From NCBI RefSeq assembly GCF_945859705.1, contig NC_079134.1, positions 151,687,718 through 151,751,717 on the forward strand: a stretch of 64,000 bases of DNA. Reading direction: 5' to 3'. Made by a program: the position numbers and the translations under genes. The notes below the pieces were generated by a model. The model saw nothing but the letters and a program-made list of their open reading frames with translations. It searched no databases and was not told the DNA's origin. This stretch comes from Episyrphus balteatus. Taxonomy: Eukaryota; Arthropoda; Insecta; Diptera; Syrphidae. How positions within the stretch are numbered: the first letter of the stretch is position 1; each line of letters begins with the position of its first letter. Below are positions 59,074 to 64,000 of this stretch, piece after piece.

Positions 59074-59451
59074 AGCCTAGAACGCTGCTGATGTGAAACG
59101 AAATTTTTCGTCGGTCTCCACGAGGACAACGAAATGCTTGCGAAATCTGGACCGAAAAATACTCAAAAATTGCAAAACATAAGTGAAAAAAAGCAAACAC
59201 GCATCGCAGAAAGACATGCAATGACAAAATGAACAACAAAAACAAACAAAAAAAATCAAAATGTCATTTTTCCACACACAATGAATGTCCCCGGCAATTG
59301 TTTGTGTGCGAAAAAGAAGTTTAGACTTTCAATTTCGTTGTGCCGAACAGCGTACTACAGAACGAAAAGTTGAACGAAATTTTTGGTTTACCATTTCGTT
59401 GTTTCATTTTTGTATGGGATTTTTCGTTTCTTATCAGCAGCGTACTAGGCT
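59074..59451. mobile_element. AGCCTAG TIR element inside the second hAT
   Basis: Left AGCCTAGAACGCTGCTGAT and right ATCAGCAGCGTACTAGGCT are inverted with one mismatch. Similarity continues through 'gaaacgaaa'. TTAA lies outside both ends (59070-59073, 59452-59455). If the ends are shifted one base outward, the duplication reads TA instead, so piggyBac-type TTAA and Tc1-type TA cannot be separated from one copy. GAAACGAAAT words recur inside. Confidence 0.82.
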
Positions 59452-59999
59452 TTAACTTTGACCAATTGAGGCTATCCTCTCCTAAAAATAAAATGTACTG
59501 TACGAGTACTTAGATTGAATAATTTGCCTTAAAACAACTGTTCATTGTTTTCTGCTAGCCCAGAAAGTTAAAATAAAAATCGTTTTTACTTAATAACAGT
59601 TTTAACTTTTGAATTAAAAGTCTTCCTAACCTCAGGCAAACGAATCGCAAAGTTTTGTAAAAAAAATTGCATTTGAAAATATAATTTTTTTTTAATTTTG
59701 TTTTAAAATTGAATGGGAATTTAAAATACCTCTATTAAAATAGTAAAGACAAAAAAAATTATTTTGGCGATATTTTCGAATTCGTCCGTTTTCAGGTATT
59801 AATCAGCGATTTACAATATAAAAAACATTCAGTTGTATTTATTAGATTAAGCCCTGCTTTTTCAATCGTCAGATAGACTATCAGAAGAATAAATGTCACT
59901 ATAAAAAAAAACTTTTATTCCTAGGAATAAGCTCTAACTAAGGTTTATCTAACTATTCAAAAAATTAGCCCTAAGTGATATTTAATAATAATATTTAAA

Positions 60000-60560
60000 T
60001 TGCCTTAGATAATGTTGCTCACATTGCTTCTATAATTGGCTGGCCATTGATGATTAACAAATCGATAGTTGTTTCAAAAAATGCAACAGATCTAGCAAAT
60101 TTAGTATGTACAAAATACTGTCATATTCTGTAAGCAAACAAAATTCACCAAATTTTATCAGACGAATGTATTGAACTGGAACATTGCAAAAAACTAAAAA
60201 GATTTGAGAAATGATATCCTTGTTTAACATTTTGCCGATGACGAATTTTATCAACAGAAAGGCCACAGAAAGCTTCCCTATTTAAAACATATTTTATTCA
60301 CTTCATCATATAAAAAAATAGAAGAAATGGCAGCTTCTTTTATTTGCTGGTAAGCAGTGTCTTGCCCTTAAGATATTATTTTTGTGTACCTACCAGATTC
60401 AATTTCTTTTAAAAAGCTTTGAATATAATAGGTACGTATCCGGATTTTGTTTCCATACAAAACTCTACAGCACAGCTCAACTAATATTATCGAACGAATC
60501 AAAATAATCCTAATCCAGCATAGCTTTCGCTAAAAATATGACCACATCCCCAAAATATGG
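60000..60560 (-). pseudogene. possible decayed hAT-2 coding remnant
   Basis: On the minus strand several short stretches look protein-like in composition, for example GLSVDKIRHRQNVKQGYHF (about 60215-60262), and AFFETTIDLLIINGQPIIEA (about 60025-60084). They lie in different frames and are separated by stops. They sit where a transposase should be, inside an element with clear hAT borders. I recognise no family motif in them, so this is inference from position and composition only. Confidence 0.3.
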
Positions 60561-60643
60561 TAAAATAGTTTGTTTGAATACCAAAAACTTTTTTTACTTT
60601 TAATTTTCGTTCATGTTCTAAAATTTCAACATTTTGAAAATAA

Positions 60644-61277
60644 CACTGGCACACGAAATAAAAAAAGTGTCATGTACCAGGAACCAGACCTATCTTTCTA
60701 TATATTTTTTTGGGGCACGCTGAATCCGAATTTCAAGTCCGTTTGACCCTGTCACCCTCCAGTTTTGAGTAAAATGCAAAAAACTCAAAAAAAGGAAGTT
60801 TTTTTGCCTTTTTTGGGGTCTTTTTTACATTTTTCTCAAAACTGGAGGGTGATCGGGCAAAACGAACTTGAAATTCGGATTCAGCAGGTCCAAAAACATA
60901 TAGAAAGATGGGTCTTGTTCCTGGTACATACAACTTTTTTTTTGGTGTGCTTTCACTGTCGCGAAATGTCGCTAACATCCCCGGCACACAAAAAAAAAGT
61001 TCCATGTACCAGGAACCAGACATATCTTTCTATATGTTTTTGGACCCGCTGAATTCGAATTTCAAGTCCGTTTTGCCCGAACACCCTTCAGTTTTGAGAA
61101 AAATGCAAAAAACTCCAAAAAAGTCATAAAAATCCAAACAAAATGCAGTCACAGCTCAAAACTGGAGGGTGACCGGGCCAAACGGACTTGAAATTCGGAT
61201 TCAGCGTGCCTAAAAACATATAGAAACATAGGTCTGGTTCCTGGTACATGACACTTTTTTTATTTTGTGTGCCGGTG
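60644..61277. mobile_element. dimeric CACTA-like MITE (copy 2), inside the second hAT
   Basis: Ends CACTGGCACACGAAAT and TTTTGTGTGCCGGTG, with TAA outside (60641-60643, 61278-61280). It has the same dimer as 35820-36460: unit, linker with GTCGCGAAATGTCGC, unit. All four arm modules match copy 1 closely. The 95-codon frames on both strands (60733-61052) come from its palindromic arms and are not genes. Confidence 0.9.
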
Positions 61278-61392
61278 TAATCTTATTCAAGAGATTTCAG
61301 TATCACATAAAAAATTCTTTTTTAAGTTCTGAGTTCTTGGGGGGGGGTCATGACCCCGTGACCCCCCCCTTGTATACGCCGTTGTACCTACG

Positions 61393-62717
61393 AAATAATG
61401 GTATTTTTTGATGGAGGGGCAAATTTTAGGATATGCACTAAAGAAGATTCTTGTTCATCTTAGGAATAAGTGCTAATAGGCTAATTTTTTCATTTTAATC
61501 TTTGTTTGGATATTCTTTAACTACCTTAAAAAATCTAAATCTTGATTTTAGATTTTTTGGAATCAGCATTAAAAAATATATGTGTATATAATTATACCAT
61601 AGCCTATTTTTGCTAATTTTGAAAATCTCCATTTCGCGATTTGACCTTGAAATCGCGACAAGCGGACATGAGATTTTTCTAGACTTTTGAGATATGTTAT
61701 AGAATGCCAAAAGGAAGATATTGAGCAAAAAAAATGTCTACTAACATTTATTCCGAGATTTACCCCTTTTTTCTCCTTATTTGACTGTATTAATTGTTTT
61801 TTAAAATCACTTCTACTAGAAAATCGCTTTTTTTTCTTTCTTTTGTATAGAGACAAGATTTACATCAAAATGTAATTTTAGGAATATTGAGGACTTATTG
61901 CTTCTTTTAATTGGTGATTCAATTTTGCTTTTGAGTTGAAGAAGAAGAGACCGGAAAAAACCAAGGGGCTCTCCCTGCTAAATACAGGAAGATATATAAA
62001 AAATTGAAATTGGTTTTGTTGATGTTTGCTTTCCTCTGTTAGATACTTATAAATCATTTAATTTTTTTTTACGAAATAACTGATAAATACATAAATTATT
62101 CGCATGTTTGTTTGAGCAAAATTTTTTATTTAAAACGGGTTTTCAAAGTTTGGTTGATTGTAAATCCGTCCGTATTTTGAAACATCAATGAATCCGCAAA
62201 ATGTGTTCGAATACGGAATTTCGAACAGCGAAAATTCGATAATTCCACTGAATAAAATGGTCCTTTTTAATCATTAAATTGGCGGCGGAAAACAGAAATG
62301 TTCTTAAGTCCTAAGTAACAAAGTGTTTAAATTGGTAGAAAGTGTGAAAAATCAGTTTATATAAATTGGGAGCGTAAGCGAGCAAAGAATTTTTTTTAAG
62401 GGAAATAAAGTTACCCATTCTTATCCTTTACAAAAAATTATTTCATACAATTTTAAATACCTATAAAAAATTGAAAAATAGAAAAAAGAAAAAAAAAAAA
62501 AAGAGTGTGTGTACACATGTACACGCGACTGAAGTTATACTTCTCATTCAGTATATGTAAATGAATTTCATTTGATATTTTTAACTTCTATTATTAAATT
62601 AATTAATCCACAATTCGTTTTTTTACATTTTTATCAAGTGAACAATAAATTAATTCTTTCATCCTCCTTGCGTCCATGAAATTTACTCATGTTGTGCGGT
62701 TCAGAACGTACGTGATG
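61393..62717. other. AT-rich DNA, no gene
   Basis: No recognised repeat or domain. Frames at 61495-61875 are AT-driven. A short palindrome GTGTACACATGTACAC lies at 62508-62523. Confidence 0.45.
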
Positions 62718-63239
62718 CGTTCTTTTATTCGACGATGTTAACTATTGTTAACAATAGTTAACTTTCATCGTTCCTAAATGAGAAAAAAGTTACAAAGTGT
62801 AACATCGTGACGTCACAACATCGTTCCTATATCCAATGTTGAAGTGTCAAATAGTTACATTTTGTTACTTTTTCCAACTCATCTTCTGGACTTGAGTTTC
62901 AATGTTAATCTGTCAAACACAAATAAATGGGGAAGAGAGGGGATGATGTGAGAAAAGAATTTTTTGTTGGTTTCCATATTTTAAATTATTTAATGCATAT
63001 TTTTCTTTCAATTAGCTAAGAATTCAATTTGAAAGAATTATTTCAGTGCCAAATTAATTATTTCTTGTTTATTTATTAATAAAATTGATCTCAAAAAATT
63101 TGTTTTGACAGATCAACAAAATGTAACATTTAGTCGTTCCTAAATCAAAGTTGACATTTTGTAACAAAATCTAACAAAAACAAATACAACGATTTTTTTG
63201 ACATAACAACAATAGTTAACATTGTTCAATAAAAGAACG
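62718..63239. mobile_element. CGTTCTTTTATT TIR element with GTTAAC palindromes
   Basis: Left CGTTCTTTTATTCGACGATG and right CATTGTTCAATAAAAGAACG are inverted with few mismatches. Similarity extends through GTTAACTATTGTT. The left side adds a perfect 26-bp palindrome (62737-62762) centred on GTTAAC. Inside, TAGTTACATTTTGTTAC-like and TCGTTCCTAAAT words repeat on both sides, and GTGACGTCAC (62806-62815) is a perfect CRE-type palindrome. No clear target duplication, so the exact borders are approximate. Confidence 0.7.
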
Positions 63240-63352
63240 GACCAACGGTATATGGTTAACGAAAGTAAATGAATTGCTCATAAAATGTGCGATATGGTAA
63301 TTTTATGAGAATTGTGTGTGCTTCAGCACTAGTAGTAGCAATATGGAACTTG

Positions 63353-63530
63353 CAGGGTTGCTACATACCTCAAAAGTTAGCTCAGCTCAGCTCACAGCTC
63401 AGCTCAAATTTTGAGCTAGCTCACTTTTGAGCTATGTACCATAGCTCAGCTCATTTGAGCTGAGCTGATGGTTGAGCTGAGCTGTTGGGTGAGCTAAGGT
63501 AAAGTGAGCTGAGCTGAGCTGTGATGGATG
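63353..63530 (+). mobile_element. hAT-like left end rich in GAGCT/AGCTC
   Basis: CAGGGTTGCTACATACCTC (63353-63371) looks like a hAT 5' end. It is followed by about 30 overlapping AGCTC/GAGCT words in both orientations to about 63520. 'ttgagctatgtacc' (63427-63440) is roughly inverse to the start. No right end is visible before the window ends. Confidence 0.5.
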
Positions 63531-63773
63531 AGAGGATACATTGATTTTTATTTGGAAAGTATAATGAAATATGAAGATATTTTAAACTTTTATAAAACAC
63601 CATAGCTTAAGATGTTTGGTTCTAGTTATTAATGGAATTATTTTAACACATGGATATTTTTATGAATAAGACAGATAATTTTTCGTGATCTTTTCTCTTG
63701 GTTTTTTTAATAGTAAATATATTTCTATTTTTTTAGTAAAATATTTCTTTTTTTATCATAATAAAAAATTCCG

Positions 63774-64000
63774 GTACAATCCGGTTTTTCGATTTTTTTC
63801 AAAATTCCGAGAAAATCGCGTTTGAAAGTTGGGGTAAATTTTTTTTTCGAAAAATCCCCGATTTTTTGAACGCTCCTGGAAGCTAAGCCGCTTGAGAGCA
63901 ATTTTTGGGAGTGATGCTAAATGATAGCTTGTGTCATGGGCCTACGCTTTGCACATTGTCAGATTTTTAAAAAATCACCTTCCATGTTAAACCGCCACAT
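63774..64000 (+). repeat. R3 dispersed repeat, copy 2, cut by the window edge
   Basis: Matches 50697-50945 in order and orientation. Continues off the right end of the window, so its true length is unknown. Confidence 0.88.

Larger units (their letters stand above)
58848..61384 (-). mobile_element. second hAT element with 8-bp target duplication
   Basis: Left CAGGGGCGTATACAGG and right (inverted) CAACGGCGTATACAAGG, both followed within 12 bp by a G8-9 run and GGTCATG. The exact 8-bp duplication TACCTACG lies outside (58840-58847, 61385-61392). These are hAT hallmarks. It carries a 378-bp TIR element (59074-59451) and the second dimeric CACTA-like MITE (60644-61277). Removing those leaves about 1.5 kb, mostly degraded. 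Confidence 0.92.

Overview
The window is 64 kb of strongly AT-rich insect-type genomic DNA, most likely from a fly (Diptera). I infer this from (CTGT)n-bearing interspersed repeats built like DINE-1/Helentron-associated elements, from islands of GAGA, (GTT)n and (GAA)n tracts typical of fly non-coding DNA, and from dense nested DNA transposons. No species is claimed. I found no intact protein-coding gene. Open reading frames never exceed about 150 codons, lie over repeats or simple AT-rich sequence, and show no recognisable domain. The window reads as intergenic or large-intron DNA that has been a landing site for transposons.

Layout: (1) 1-5.5 kb: an old family-A repeat (705-2065) and a low-repeat island (3.04-4.13 kb). 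(2) 5.5-13.7 kb: a TA-flanked TIR element carrying a tRNA-like Pol III block (5535-5964), a GGGGAGG-type TIR element (6496-6991), family-A copies, and a 1.56-kb pogo/Tigger-like element (11212-12768) with a 149-bp TAA-flanked MITE inside it. (3) 13.7-23.5 kb: low-repeat islands separated by a small TTA-flanked MITE, family-A copies and a fragment of repeat family R2. (4) 23.57-26.2 kb: a family-A copy split by an R2 copy and a GGGTGC TIR element. (5) 26.2-35.2 kb: low-repeat DNA, a family-A copy and short motif arrays. (6) 35.27-36.76 kb: a hAT element with an exact 8-bp target duplication and a broken transposase gene, itself interrupted by a dimeric CACTA-like MITE. (7) 37.9-38.8 kb: a degenerate minisatellite. 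(8) 39-40.3 kb: a less AT-rich island. (9) 40.5-48.4 kb: two more R2 copies around a tandem array with an exact 147-bp period, a 352-bp inverted repeat, and a Foldback-like element with a 9-bp target duplication that contains a perfect 246-bp palindrome. (10) 50-58 kb: family-A copies, one split by a 1.87-kb near-perfect inverted repeat, and repeat R3. (11) 58.85-61.38 kb: a second hAT element with an exact 8-bp duplication, carrying two younger TIR elements. (12) 61.4-64 kb: a GTTAAC TIR element, a GAGCT-rich hAT-like end and a truncated R3 copy.

The best-supported content is this transposon stratigraphy. At least seven elements have target duplications readable to the base, and several are nested two deep, so insertions can be ordered in time. 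The oddest items are the zero-spacer palindrome, the dimer that moves as one unit and sits in both hAT elements, the TIR element carrying a Pol III A box, B box and terminator, and the 147-bp GC-punctuated tandem array.
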